Shown here piece after piece: positions 43,092 through 52,503 of a DNA stretch of 64,000 bases. Source of the stretch: a virus. The notes below the pieces were generated by a model. The model made no database searches. It was given only the letters and a program-made list of their open reading frames with translations, and was not told the origin of the DNA. Location: positions 1-64,000 of IMG/VR virus record IMGVR_UViG_3300020392_000010, one strand, 5' to 3'. The translations under genes and the position numbers were made by a program. Position 1 is the stretch's first letter; each line of letters begins with the position of its first letter.

Positions 43092-43690
43092 TGATTACTT
43101 TAAAAACATTATTAAATAAGTACAGTGTTACTAAAGAAAACGGAGATGTTTTACCAGACATAACCAGGGGTTCTATAAACATTGATCGTAAAGATGAATT
43201 AAGATCATCTAGTAGGGTTATAGTCGATGAAGACACTGTTATGAGACCTGATCTTATTGCTGTTGCTCTATACAACGACCAAAGCATGCTAGACTTATTG
43301 TTAAAGTACAATGCAGTTTCAAACCCATTTTCATTATATGTAGGTCAAATTCTATATGCGCCAAATGCAGATGACCTGGCTAAAATAGTAGAAACTCCTT
43401 CGGTAATAAAAGACATAGGGGACGTACAAGTAGACGAAACTGAATCAATATTTGTTGATCCAAAAACAGATAAAGATAAAAATAGACTTGACCTTCTTAA
43501 AAAACAAAATAAAGGAGGCGAAGTGTTACCAAGTAACGTAAATAAAAAAGGAGATAAGAACATTAAAATTAAAAATGGAAAACTTGTATTTGGAGAAGAC
43601 GTTACTTCTGTAAATAGAGAAGACTGTCCAGAACCAATATCTAGAGCCAATCTTAAAAAAGCATTAATAAAAAATAACCTTTTTGGATAA
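43091..43690 (+). CDS. Baseplate wedge protein with LysM/gp53-like domain
   Basis: This 199-residue protein has a segment PDLIAVALYNDQSMLDLLLKYNAVSNPFSLYVGQILYAPNADD-type (residues about 57-98) that matches the LysM-like domain of T4 gp53-type wedge proteins. A linker and C-terminal EPISRANLKKALIKNNLFG follow. It overlaps the preceding structural gene by 1 nt and the following hub gene by 1 nt. This supports assignment to the baseplate, though T4 gp53 is not matched over its whole length. Confidence 0.72.
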   Translation: MITLKTLLNKYSVTKENGDVLPDITRGSINIDRKDELRSSSRVIVDEDTVMRPDLIAVALYNDQSMLDLLLKYNAVSNPFSLYVGQILYAPNADDLAKIVETPSVIKDIGDVQVDETESIFVDPKTDKDKNRLDLLKKQNKGGEVLPSNVNKKGDKNIKIKNGKLVFGEDVTSVNREDCPEPISRANLKKALIKNNLFG

Positions 43691-45132
43691 TGGCGTTTAA
43701 GCATGTATTAAAAGCTTCACTTAGTCCAAATATTCCTCTAAAAGAAATGGCCGTGTGGAACAATACAGGAAAAGGAGGAGGCCCTCAAGAAAAACATTAT
43801 CAAGCGGCTCCTAGTTCTAGTAATAACAAAGAAACCATGGGTAATAATTCCCCAATGATTCAAATAAATGATTTTGATTTTGATATAAAAGACATAGAAA
43901 CAGTTGTAATTGATGAAACTGGCTTTTTACCTAGGATAAAGGTAATATATGAAGATTCAAAAGGGTGGTTTTCACCAGTTCAGTTTCCTAATAAAAATCC
44001 AATATTAAGCCTATATGTTAAATCTACTCATGAAAAGATGAAACCTATTAGAAATGATTACATTATAACTAGCATTAAAGGGGGAACCACTAAAATAATA
44101 ATAGGTGAATTGTTTATACCTGAATTATATACTAACGTATCTAAAAGCTACCCCGGAATGACATCTAAAGATTGCCTTTATAAAGTATGTGAAGAACTTG
44201 GATTAGGATTTCAGGCAAATGAAACAACTCCAAGCGATTCTATGAATTGGATAAATCCAAACTGTAATTCTAAAGACTTTATAAATCATGTTGCTAAATA
44301 CTCTTATCAGAATGACGATAGTTTTTTTCATGTATTTATAGACAAGTATTACCATTTAAATTATGTTGAAACTAATATACAACTTGAACAAGATGGTGAA
44401 TTTGATAATACTATATTTACAGGATCTCAGGATTATAATATATCAAAGGATATACAAGTAGAAGCAACTAAGCAAATGGAAGCTCTTCCACAGGGGTTAA
44501 TAGAAAGCCCTAAGCCATTACAGGGCGCAAACATAATAAAAGAAAAGCACTTAATAACAGAGAATGGAGAGATACTAGTAAATGAAGGATTTAAAAAAAG
44601 AGTATATTATTATGATACATATCTTGAAGAAGAAGACCCTATGGATAAACTGGTTGATTTTTATGTAAAACCTATTAAAACTAAATTAGAATCAAAAAGA
44701 AAAACAGATCTTTCACCAACAAATGAAAGTTTAAAAAACACAGAATCTAGATATTGGGTAAATATACAATATTCAAATGTTCATCAAAATTTCGTAGCGG
44801 CTGAAGCTATTAATTCACATAATCATTCAGAATTAAATAAGATTAAAATGGTGGCTACTACAAAAGGTATTAATTTTAATACAACTAGAGGAATGAGAGT
44901 CCCTGTTGGAATCTATGAAACTGATATTGATAACGCATACTATAAAACATGGGAAGAAAAATCAGATGATAATAAAGAAGATGTAGCATTTCAAGAAAAG
45001 TTTGCATTTAATGAGTTTCTTTCGGGTATATATTATTCTACCGGAAATAAACATATATATGAAAAAGGTGGCGTTTTTAAAACAGAATTACTGCTATCTA
45101 AACGTGATTGGATTAAAAATCCAAAGAAATAA
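43690..45132 (+). CDS. Baseplate hub protein (gp27/GpD-like)
   Basis: This 480-residue protein has hub features: IDDFDFDIKD at the start, KDCLYKVCEELGLGFQANET and FFHVFIDKYYHLNYVE in the middle, and tube-like strands. T4 gp27 and P2 D form the trimeric hub that carries the spike. It is followed by a tube-like protein and a spike protein. No lysozyme is attached. Confidence 0.75.
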   Translation: MAFKHVLKASLSPNIPLKEMAVWNNTGKGGGPQEKHYQAAPSSSNNKETMGNNSPMIQINDFDFDIKDIETVVIDETGFLPRIKVIYEDSKGWFSPVQFPNKNPILSLYVKSTHEKMKPIRNDYIITSIKGGTTKIIIGELFIPELYTNVSKSYPGMTSKDCLYKVCEELGLGFQANETTPSDSMNWINPNCNSKDFINHVAKYSYQNDDSFFHVFIDKYYHLNYVETNIQLEQDGEFDNTIFTGSQDYNISKDIQVEATKQMEALPQGLIESPKPLQGANIIKEKHLITENGEILVNEGFKKRVYYYDTYLEEEDPMDKLVDFYVKPIKTKLESKRKTDLSPTNESLKNTESRYWVNIQYSNVHQNFVAAEAINSHNHSELNKIKMVATTKGINFNTTRGMRVPVGIYETDIDNAYYKTWEEKSDDNKEDVAFQEKFAFNEFLSGIYYSTGNKHIYEKGGVFKTELLLSKRDWIKNPKK

Positions 45133-45142
45133 ATATTAATAT

Positions 45143-46267
45143 ATGCCAGTAAATTTTTTAAATACGGAAAGACACTTAAGTAACTTTAGAAAAGGAATAG
45201 TAAGAGATCAATTTGACGAACCTACTTATTTAACTTTCTCTCTAGATTTTACGTTCGATGATATGTATAGGGGTGATGACTTTTTAGCAATAAGCCCTCT
45301 ATTTAATGTCAAAGAAGGTAAAAGTCAAAGTGCTATAAATTATCTTATTCAAAGAGGTCATACCGACAAAGCAAATCAACTATCTGTTTTTAATAAGTTA
45401 CTAAAATATTTAAGAGACGATACCCCTTGGTATTTTCAAAAAGTAAGAGGGTTAGATGCTATTTGGAAAAAAGCAACTAACATGGATGAGCCTATGAAAG
45501 GGGGTGAAATAACAGTAGAAACATTAGAAGCGGTTGATTTAAGAATGGCGGAACTCGCAGACCTTTATAGAAATTCAATATATGATAAACAATACATGAG
45601 AGAACGAGTTCCAGATAATCTAAGATGGTTTTCAATGGACATATATGTTGCGGAATTTAGAAACTTAAGAAATACATTACCTTCTTTAATTAATTTAGGA
45701 ACTGGCATTAACATAGGAGGACCGAATTTAGCAGGACTTGCTGGAGCAGGTAACGCTATAGGAAATGTTTTAGATAATTTTGGATATTTAAAATTTAAAT
45801 GTAGACAGTGTGAATTTGATTTTAGCGATTCATTCCCAGGTAAAGGAACTATGGAAATATCAGGAGGAGATATGGAAACAAGCCAATTTACAATAAAGAT
45901 AGGGTGGATGGAAGAAGAAAATCATTATTCATCAGGTAGCGTAACATATGATGACGCAACCAGTGCCAGAATGAGAGGAAGTAATACATGGGATAGCGCC
46001 AGTCTAGGTAATAATTTAGATTCAGCAACTAGTTTCTTAACAGGGTTACCGATCGTTGGAAATAAAATAAGTACAGTTGGTGCAAAAGCTTCTGAAGGAA
46101 TATCATCTGTTCTAAATACGCCTAATAAATTAATAAATCAAGGGGTTCAAGAATTAACACAGCTTGTTGATCAGGGCAATTTTGGATTAAGCAATAGTGT
46201 TGGTTATGATTATCAAGAAGGAAGAGTAGCGCCTAGAAATACTGCGGTTCCAAAAAAACCTCTTTAA
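45143..46267 (+). CDS. Tail-tube-like baseplate protein
   Basis: This 374-residue protein has a C-terminal core, CRQCEFDFSDSFPGKGTMEI followed by ETSQFTIKIGWMEEE, corresponding to the tube-fold segment also seen in 41052-43091. A Ser/Gly/Ala-rich region and a basic end follow (EGRVAPRNTAVPKKPL). It lies between hub and spike genes. A tube-initiator or cap-like role is a reasonable inference. Confidence 0.6.
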   Translation: MPVNFLNTERHLSNFRKGIVRDQFDEPTYLTFSLDFTFDDMYRGDDFLAISPLFNVKEGKSQSAINYLIQRGHTDKANQLSVFNKLLKYLRDDTPWYFQKVRGLDAIWKKATNMDEPMKGGEITVETLEAVDLRMAELADLYRNSIYDKQYMRERVPDNLRWFSMDIYVAEFRNLRNTLPSLINLGTGINIGGPNLAGLAGAGNAIGNVLDNFGYLKFKCRQCEFDFSDSFPGKGTMEISGGDMETSQFTIKIGWMEEENHYSSGSVTYDDATSARMRGSNTWDSASLGNNLDSATSFLTGLPIVGNKISTVGAKASEGISSVLNTPNKLINQGVQELTQLVDQGNFGLSNSVGYDYQEGRVAPRNTAVPKKPL

Positions 46268-46287
46268 AATAAATTGTAGAATAATAC

Positions 46288-47058
46288 ATGGAGAAAGAAT
46301 TAATTAATAAACAATTCTTAGGAACAGTTGAAGATTCTAGAGACCCTGATTTAGAAGGAAAATGCAAGGTTAGAGTATTTGGTATACATGGAGAAAAAAT
46401 ACCTATAGAAGATTTACCTTGGGCTTATCCAAAACAAAAATCATTATATTTTGGTAAAGATGGAAAAGCAGGCGCCATATCTATACCCAAGGACGGAGCA
46501 GTTGTAGCCGTTAGATTTGATAATGGAAACATATATTCCCCTGAATATTATGCAGTACAGGAATTAGCAGATGACATAAAAGAAGAATTACAAAAAGAAG
46601 GTGAATATCATGGATCTCATTTTTTATTATTTGATGGAGATGAAGAATTAAAAGTATGGTTTACTAAGGAAAAAGGAATAACCATGCAACTAAAAGGATC
46701 TAGAATAAATATAGGTCAGGATAAAAAGATTGAAATAGAGCACGATCAAACACAATCAATTATTACATTAAAAGGATCAGAAATAGAAGTAATAGCAGAT
46801 AGTAAAATAAGCCTATCTTCAAATACTAAGATAGAACTTAACTCAAACGATATACATGTAAATGGAAAAAACGTTGTGTTAGGACCAAATAAATCACTTG
46901 CACAACCTGCAGTTTTAGGTACTTCACTTGTAACTGCTCTTTCTACAATGGCCGCTGTTATAGACACTAAATGGCCTCCAACCCCAGGGGCAACCACTGC
47001 TTCTATAACTCAAATACAACAAACTTTTTTATCTAAAACAACTAAGGTGACTCCTTAA
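46288..47058 (+). CDS. Baseplate spike protein (gp5/VgrG OB-fold and beta-helix type)
   Basis: This 256-residue protein starts with an OB-fold motif, FLGTVEDSRDPDLEGKCKVR followed by VFGIHGEK and LPWAYPK, typical of gp5/gpV/VgrG spikes. A region with KGSEIEVIADSKISLSS repeats then suggests a beta-helix needle. There is no lysozyme domain, unlike T4 gp5. Its end overlaps the convergent minus gene by 4 nt. Confidence 0.82.
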   Translation: MEKELINKQFLGTVEDSRDPDLEGKCKVRVFGIHGEKIPIEDLPWAYPKQKSLYFGKDGKAGAISIPKDGAVVAVRFDNGNIYSPEYYAVQELADDIKEELQKEGEYHGSHFLLFDGDEELKVWFTKEKGITMQLKGSRINIGQDKKIEIEHDQTQSIITLKGSEIEVIADSKISLSSNTKIELNSNDIHVNGKNVVLGPNKSLAQPAVLGTSLVTALSTMAAVIDTKWPPTPGATTASITQIQQTFLSKTTKVTP

Positions 47059-47663
47059 CGATAAAGATTACTAATATGTTCATATGGAAAATACTTATTT
47101 ATTCTAGAATTAGGAGTAACAGAGACTACGTTAAATCCTCGCGTCTGTAAAACTCTAAAATTATTTAGTATTCTAGAAAATCTAGAATCGTACCACTTTT
47201 TATCAGCGTCATTACCTATGCCTTCTATCCTATTTTTTTTCCAAAAGTGACTAGGTGTTTTCCACGCTAAACTAACACCTGAAATATAAAAAGTAGTATC
47301 CTTTTTACTAAATGTATTTCTTTCTAAAATATCGATAGCCGTTGTTACGCAATCAGGGAATTTTTTTTTATTTGGTCTAGGGTATAGCTCAATATAGTCA
47401 GGCATAGCTATTCTATTCCTAACACATTGTTTTTCAAGCCAATCGCTTGATACTATTTTAGTGTGTTTTTTAAGTTGCTCTAATTCCCTTGGGCAATTAT
47501 CTAATTCTTGAAATATTTTAGGATCATTAAAAAACAAATAATTAGGTATAAGCTTCATCCAGGCCCTATTGGTTCCTACTGTTATTACATTTTGTGAAAT
47601 TCTGGTAAAGTCTATTCTATCAATAGAAGGACCATTGCCAATAAGTAATACTTTATTTTTCAT
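47055..47663 (-). CDS. DUF115/sialyltransferase-like Rossmann protein
   Basis: This 202-residue protein begins MKNKVLLIGNGPSIDRIDFT, with the GNGPS nucleotide-sugar motif and VITVGTNRAWMKLIPNYLF. That pattern is shared by DUF115-type and bacterial GT42-type sialyltransferase folds. It is the last gene of a minus block with HAD, GT2 and GH16 genes. It is one of three such Rossmann proteins in this island (also 53052-53684 and 55180-55788). Substrate is unknown. Confidence 0.65.
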   Translation of the reverse strand: MKNKVLLIGNGPSIDRIDFTRISQNVITVGTNRAWMKLIPNYLFFNDPKIFQELDNCPRELEQLKKHTKIVSSDWLEKQCVRNRIAMPDYIELYPRPNKKKFPDCVTTAIDILERNTFSKKDTTFYISGVSLAWKTPSHFWKKNRIEGIGNDADKKWYDSRFSRILNNFRVLQTRGFNVVSVTPNSRINKYFPYEHISNLYR

Positions 47664-47955
47664 TTAACCAGTCGTAAGAATTCATATTTTTATCATCTAT
47701 GAATAGATCATAGGCGGGTTTTCCCATTTTTAATTCATGGAATTTTAAACCCCATTTATTTAATTGATACATGGTAATGTTTCTATGGTCAATACCACTA
47801 ACAGTGCCCCTTGCTGTCCACATTATTATAGTATTGCCCTTATCATATAACGTATTAACTTTATCTATAGCTTCAGGTATAGGGTACGCTGTATCATATC
47901 TCATAGGCTCAGCTAGCCTGCATATAGTATCGTCTATGTCTATGTAAATTACCAT
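47653..47955 (-). CDS. HAD-like phosphatase
   Basis: This 100-residue protein has the HAD motif I YIDIDDTIC (D6, D8) and MWTARGT, with IDDKNMNSYDWL near the end. Small proteins of this type accompany capsule or LPS sugar pathways and probably remove phosphate from a sugar or polyol phosphate. It overlaps the downstream gene by 11 nt. Confidence 0.78.
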   Translation of the reverse strand: MVIYIDIDDTICRLAEPMRYDTAYPIPEAIDKVNTLYDKGNTIIMWTARGTVSGIDHRNITMYQLNKWGLKFHELKMGKPAYDLFIDDKNMNSYDWLNEK

Positions 47956-47991
47956 CTTTTTGTTTTATCTATCTTGTATATAAATACTAAA

Positions 47992-48801
47992 TTAAAAATC
48001 ATAATTATTTTTTTCAAAACATTTTACATAAAATGGAAAGCTAATATACATTACATGTTTAATTTCATTTTCAGTAGCTATCCTAGATATGTATTCAAAA
48101 TCTTCAAACTTATTTTGTGAATTAGTATCGCACCATTCCCATTTAGGGTATCCTCTTTTATGTATAATATTTGCGGTTGAAGCAGATACGACATCTTTAC
48201 TTGAACCCTTTATTACGTCTTTTAAAGAAATCCACATATCAGGTAATCCGTTTATTTTAAATGGCTCTCCTCTCTTTTGTTTTATTATTGATCCTTCAGG
48301 TTTTTCTCCGTTAGAAATATTATCATATTTTTTATAATTATATACTAAGCTGTTATTTATAATATAGCGTATATCTAATGAACTTTCTTTTTTAGGAAAA
48401 TCTGATATTTTTTTTATCATATTACATAACTTGAAAATAGAATTTTTTAAAATATAATCATCTGAATCTAGATACATTATCCAATCTCCCTTTGCATTTT
48501 CTACCCCTTTTTGCTTTGGTAATCCTCGTTTATAATTGCCATTTGAATTCATAAGTGTTTCATCAGATTTAGGTATTTTAATTAATCTAATATCTTTGTA
48601 GTGTTTAAAATACGTATTGTATATTTGTTCAGTTATGGTGCATCCATCGGAGACTATTATGAGTTCCCAATTTTCTATGGTTTGCAATATTACAGAGTAC
48701 ACTGCTCTTATGAATTTTGATTTTGGGTTTTTTCTAGATTCAGGGTAATCCCCTAAATAAGATTGCATTATAATACTTACGTTAATTTCATTTTTTATCA
48801 T
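47992..48801 (-). CDS. Family 2 glycosyltransferase
   Basis: This 269-residue protein has the GT2 start VSIIMQSYLGD, a strand ELIIVSDGCT, the conserved helix and QKGVENAKGDWIMYLDSDDYI containing DxDD. It transfers a sugar from a nucleotide sugar to an unknown acceptor. It overlaps the GH16 gene by 14 nt, so the two are coupled. No membrane segment is seen. Confidence 0.85.
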   Translation of the reverse strand: MIKNEINVSIIMQSYLGDYPESRKNPKSKFIRAVYSVILQTIENWELIIVSDGCTITEQIYNTYFKHYKDIRLIKIPKSDETLMNSNGNYKRGLPKQKGVENAKGDWIMYLDSDDYILKNSIFKLCNMIKKISDFPKKESSLDIRYIINNSLVYNYKKYDNISNGEKPEGSIIKQKRGEPFKINGLPDMWISLKDVIKGSSKDVVSASTANIIHKRGYPKWEWCDTNSQNKFEDFEYISRIATENEIKHVMYISFPFYVKCFEKNNYDF

Positions 48802-49492
48802 AAGGGGTATACTTAAAATTTTTGCAAATCATTTCTGATACATGGTCTGTGCTTTTTAAACTAGCGTGTTCTTTTTTTATACTGTTGTTTATAATTACAT
48901 TTAAAGTTTTTCCACGTAAATGAGATACTGTAAAATTATCAGTTATATCTCTTACTAATTTATTATCAAAGTATATTTTAATTTCGTTTTCTTTCCATTC
49001 TAAACTATATTTGTGAAAATCTTTGCTAGGGCATTTCCAACCTAGCCAGTGGTTTTCAGCACCTATACTATAATTATGTGGCTCTTTTCCTAGATGCACA
49101 TTTGTTTGTACTTTAAAAAAATTTCCCCATAATGCGTCTATATTCCAATTAAAATAGCTTGATTTTTTATTTGAATACCCTTCAAATACGTCTATTTCAG
49201 GTGGCCAACTTTCCCATGCCCACATCCAAAAAGCCGGCCATAAATAAGGTCCTTTTGGTAATTTAATATCTATGTCAAATCTACCATATCCAAATTTTTC
49301 AGTACAGTGAATTAGCCCTACCCCATATGGTGAAGTAACACCGTCTATTTCCTTTGGGTTGTAATGAGTTTTTAATATTAGATCCTCTCCTTGTATTTCA
49401 ACAGCCGATTTATCATACCAACATTCTGGTTTTCCAGGGTGCATAAGACCCCATCTCTCTCCAACTTTCCATGTGTATCCTTGCCATTTCAT
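48788..49492 (-). CDS. Family 16 glycoside hydrolase
   Basis: This 234-residue protein has the GH16 active-site ExDxxE as EIDVFEG (E99, D101, E104) inside WPPEIDVFEGYS, and flanking motifs LILKTHYNPKE and FGYGRFDIDIKLP. GH16 enzymes cut beta-1,3/1,4-linked polysaccharides such as laminarin, agar or carrageenan. Substrate is not predictable from these residues. No signal peptide is seen, so a virion-associated depolymerase is possible. The start has no long leader. Confidence 0.87.
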   Translation of the reverse strand: MKWQGYTWKVGERWGLMHPGKPECWYDKSAVEIQGEDLILKTHYNPKEIDGVTSPYGVGLIHCTEKFGYGRFDIDIKLPKGPYLWPAFWMWAWESWPPEIDVFEGYSNKKSSYFNWNIDALWGNFFKVQTNVHLGKEPHNYSIGAENHWLGWKCPSKDFHKYSLEWKENEIKIYFDNKLVRDITDNFTVSHLRGKTLNVIINNSIKKEHASLKSTDHVSEMICKNFKYTPYDKK

Positions 49493-49585
49493 AAAATTAA
49501 TATTTATTATTATATATTAATGCCTATTTTATCAACTGTGTGTTAAATGTAAATATCAACATGCAGCTGCCTTATAAATAAATAT

Positions 49586-50158
49586 ATGAAAAACAAAGAA
49601 CTACTTAAGGATTTAAAAGAATATGATAGATTTGGAAAAGATAAAGAAATATCTAAGGAAATATCTAAGGAAATAGGCGTTAGCGAATCAGTATTTACAT
49701 ATGGTTCTACTCCATATGAAACAGCTTTAGCATTAATAAAATCAGTTAATAAAAAACCTAGTAGATTTGTAGTTGTTGGAACAAGTATAGGTTGGATGAA
49801 TTTTTACTGGAATGAAATATATCCAAATATACCCTCTCTAGGTATAGACATACACTATGGTAGAATTGAATTTGGAAATTCTTTAATTAAAAAACATAAA
49901 CTATCTAATATAGAATTAAAAGTAGATGATTTATATAAATTTTCATTTAAAGATACTGATTTAATATGGTTAAGCAACTGCTGTTTTGATACAAATGAAA
50001 ATGCGAAAATAGTAAATGATATAATTGCAAAAAACCCTAATGTTTCTATAATTTCATATAAACCGTTTGATTCTAGCGTAAGGAGTAAAGTTACTAGACA
50101 CAGTTTAGCCGTTAGCTGGATGCCACTTCAACCCTTTTGGGTGTATGATACGAAATAA
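49586..50158 (+). CDS. SAM-dependent methyltransferase-like protein
   Basis: This 190-residue protein has RFVVVGTSIGWMNFYWNEIY, the site equivalent to the SAM-binding loop, and then SLGIDIHYGRIEFGNSLIKK with the acidic strand end, a Rossmann methyltransferase pattern. The C-terminus ends HSLAVSWMPLQPFWVYD. It heads a four-gene operon that also encodes a SET-type protein. Substrate is unknown. Confidence 0.62.
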   Translation: MKNKELLKDLKEYDRFGKDKEISKEISKEIGVSESVFTYGSTPYETALALIKSVNKKPSRFVVVGTSIGWMNFYWNEIYPNIPSLGIDIHYGRIEFGNSLIKKHKLSNIELKVDDLYKFSFKDTDLIWLSNCCFDTNENAKIVNDIIAKNPNVSIISYKPFDSSVRSKVTRHSLAVSWMPLQPFWVYDTK

Positions 50159-50167
50159 ATTTATAAA

Positions 50168-51136
50168 ATGAAAAAATTTGATATAGCATATGTTTCTTCA
50201 AATATTTCATTTCTATTAGACTGTTATATTAATTCTTACAAAGGTTTAAATCTTTGTATAATAGATATGAAAGATGATTTAGGTGGGGCATGGCAAATAT
50301 CAGATGCTAGAGTACATTTACAATGGGTAAGTAATGAACATAAAAAATATATTTCTGTCATTAATGAGGACTTAAAAAAAGTTGATAGTAAATTTCAAAT
50401 AAAAGGGCCGCTTAAAAATGTTAAAACAATAGAGGATAAAAAATATACAGATTATTCACTTTATCACATTAATTTGGGTTCTAATTTGTTTATAGAAGAG
50501 CTTGTTGAAAAAATTAAACGTAAAAACAATGTTGAAATAATTAAAGATAATATTAAAGAAGTTACGTTAGAGAATAATGTTTTTAATATTTTTGGTAAAG
50601 AAACTTACTTATCTAACAAATTATATTTGACTAATAATTTAAAATTAGATAAAATAGCTTTAAATAAAAAGGAATATAAATTGTATTCACAGGATAAAAA
50701 ATATAATCACCTTTTTATTGAGGTTAAATCTAAAGATATTAAACCGTTAGACATTTTAATATGTGAAGGAAATGGCTTTAAATGGGATGGTAGAGAAATG
50801 TTTAATGCTGAAAAACAAAAAATTCATAGAAATTTGAATAATTCTTTGTTCTTTATGATAAACGTAAGTGAGTTATATAAAGATTTAAAAAATACTCAAC
50901 TTTTTTCATGTCGAATAAAAAATAAAAACTTTATAGAAGATTTTAAAAATTATTTACTTTATAACAATATAACAGAAAAAGATGTGGAAATAAAAATATT
51001 AGAAGATGATGAGTATACCCAACATAGGCTCATAAATGCATACGCAATACCAAAAACCAAAAATTTAGAAATATTTACACAGATGAATTATTTTAAATAT
51101 TTAGTAAAATTAAATCAATTGAGAAATGAATATTAA
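50168..51136 (+). CDS. Possible flavin/NAD-binding-like protein, unknown
   Basis: This 322-residue protein begins FDIAYVSSNISFLLDCYINS and has LCIIDMKDDLGGAWQIS. That recalls the second glycine segment of Rossmann flavoproteins (GGxW), but the usual GxGxxG is not intact. The C-terminal half is unrecognised. It overlaps the SET-domain gene by 11 nt. The enzyme class is uncertain, so I assign only a possible Rossmann-type fold. Confidence 0.5.
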   Translation: MKKFDIAYVSSNISFLLDCYINSYKGLNLCIIDMKDDLGGAWQISDARVHLQWVSNEHKKYISVINEDLKKVDSKFQIKGPLKNVKTIEDKKYTDYSLYHINLGSNLFIEELVEKIKRKNNVEIIKDNIKEVTLENNVFNIFGKETYLSNKLYLTNNLKLDKIALNKKEYKLYSQDKKYNHLFIEVKSKDIKPLDILICEGNGFKWDGREMFNAEKQKIHRNLNNSLFFMINVSELYKDLKNTQLFSCRIKNKNFIEDFKNYLLYNNITEKDVEIKILEDDEYTQHRLINAYAIPKTKNLEIFTQMNYFKYLVKLNQLRNEY

Positions 51137-51758
51137 AAAAGGATACAGTATACCTAAATGTTTAGAACTAAGACAATCGCCATTGCACGGACTCGGCTGC
51201 TTTGCAATAGAATTTATTCCAGCTGGTAGTAATTTAGGTATTTGTCACTATTATGACTATAGTGAAAGACCAGTTAAACATTTAAGAAACCCCATGGTTG
51301 GTTTTTTTAATTACTCAGTCAATAAAAACGCATGGCTACCTATAGTGAAAAAAGAATTTATAAATGGAAACGGTTGGGTTACTGAACTGGTAACAACCAA
51401 AGATATAGAAAAAGGTGAAGAAATTTTATTAAGGTATAGTTGGTATGACCCTACAAAACCTGATACTAAAAAAAATAAACACTACATTCCCTTACCGGAT
51501 TGTGTTTCTATTGAAAAAAGAAATGGGGTGTATACCCTCTATGCAACTAAGGATATTATGAAAGATTTTGATTTTGGGTATTCTCATAGTTATTATGATA
51601 AATCAGATTTATATGAGCCTAATCCAATAGGAGGATATTTGCTGGAATCTACTATACCTAATTGTGATATGTTTAAAAAAGATAAAGAGCTATATTTAAA
51701 ATCAAAAAGAAATATAAAAAAAGGAGAATCAATAAGCGTAAATTATGAAGTATTATAA
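51126..51758 (+). CDS. Tandem SET-domain-like protein
   Basis: This 210-residue protein has two SET-like halves. The first has LHGLGCFAIEFIPAG, GFFNYSVNKNAW and DIEKGEEILLRYSWYDP. The second has VYTLYATKDIMKDFDFGYSH, GGYLLESTIPNCDMF and RNIKKGESISVNYE. The N-x-x and GExx[LI]xxxY elements are SET signatures. SET proteins methylate lysines in proteins. Two such units in tandem in a phage protein are uncommon. It overlaps both neighbours. Confidence 0.78.
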   Translation: MNIKKGYSIPKCLELRQSPLHGLGCFAIEFIPAGSNLGICHYYDYSERPVKHLRNPMVGFFNYSVNKNAWLPIVKKEFINGNGWVTELVTTKDIEKGEEILLRYSWYDPTKPDTKKNKHYIPLPDCVSIEKRNGVYTLYATKDIMKDFDFGYSHSYYDKSDLYEPNPIGGYLLESTIPNCDMFKKDKELYLKSKRNIKKGESISVNYEVL

Positions 51759-52503
51759 TTATTTACCGCCTAGCTTAACTCAGTGGTCCCCTGAATTTGA
51801 TTGCTCGTACATTTACCCTAAGTATAAAACATATATTGAAAATAATTATATGTTAACTCTAAGGCATAAAAATAAAATAGAATGTGAAACCATGAAAAAA
51901 CTTTATAACAAATATGAAGTTAAAAAGTTTTTTGAAAAGCACGGTTTAAATATACCTACACTATATTGTTATTCTACTAAAGATTCTGATATTTCACATG
52001 CGTTAAGAGAAAAATATGTTGCTAAACCTGCTCACATGTCAGAGAATGATGGAGTTTTTATTAACGATAAAGACTTTGAAAAAGTAGATAAAAAACTTAG
52101 AGAATGTTTAAAGTCTTCACCAAGATCAACTGAACCGGAAATGATGAAACAAGCTGAAAAAGGCATGTTAGTTGAAGAGTATATTGAACATGATTATGAA
52201 TTTAAGGTATTTGTACTATATGGGTGCCCAATAGTTGGTGATTTAAGAAACGGATCAAAAGAATGGCATAGAGTAGATATGATAGATAAAAACAATAATT
52301 ATTTTAATTGGAATAAGGAATACGAAATATGTAAACATATTGCAAAAGAACTAAAAATAGATTTTTTTAGAATAGATTTTTTTTACAATAAAAAAGAGGA
52401 CAAATTTTATGCAGGGGAAATGGCATTTAGACCTTCTACGCTACTTGGTAAAGAAATAGAAAAATTTATACTCTCTAAGTGGAAAAAAATGGCTAAATAC
52501 TAA
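51745..52503 (+). CDS. TupA-like ATP-grasp protein
   Basis: This 252-residue protein has ATP-grasp features: LREKYVAKPAHMSENDGVF for nucleotide binding, LVEEYIEHDYEFKVFVLYG and a metal-binding end, FFRIDFFYNKKEDKFYAGEM. It is nearest to TupA-like ATP-grasp enzymes that join carboxylates and amines. It completes the methyltransferase, unknown, SET and ATP-grasp operon. The convergent membrane gene overlaps its end. Confidence 0.78.
   Translation: MKYYNYLPPSLTQWSPEFDCSYIYPKYKTYIENNYMLTLRHKNKIECETMKKLYNKYEVKKFFEKHGLNIPTLYCYSTKDSDISHALREKYVAKPAHMSENDGVFINDKDFEKVDKKLRECLKSSPRSTEPEMMKQAEKGMLVEEYIEHDYEFKVFVLYGCPIVGDLRNGSKEWHRVDMIDKNNNYFNWNKEYEICKHIAKELKIDFFRIDFFYNKKEDKFYAGEMAFRPSTLLGKEIEKFILSKWKKMAKY

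Noticed and set aside
47979-47986. Plus-strand TATAAATA in the gap before the HAD gene
   Set aside because: It points into the 3' end of a minus-strand gene (GT2, 47992-48801 lies on its far side) with no plus-strand gene after it. Minus-strand AGTATTTATA here is too imperfect to call.
49573-49580. TATAAATA before the methyltransferase gene
   Set aside because: The ATG at 49586 is only 5 nt away, too close to use the motif as a -10 with a normal leader. It remains possible only if the true start is internal.
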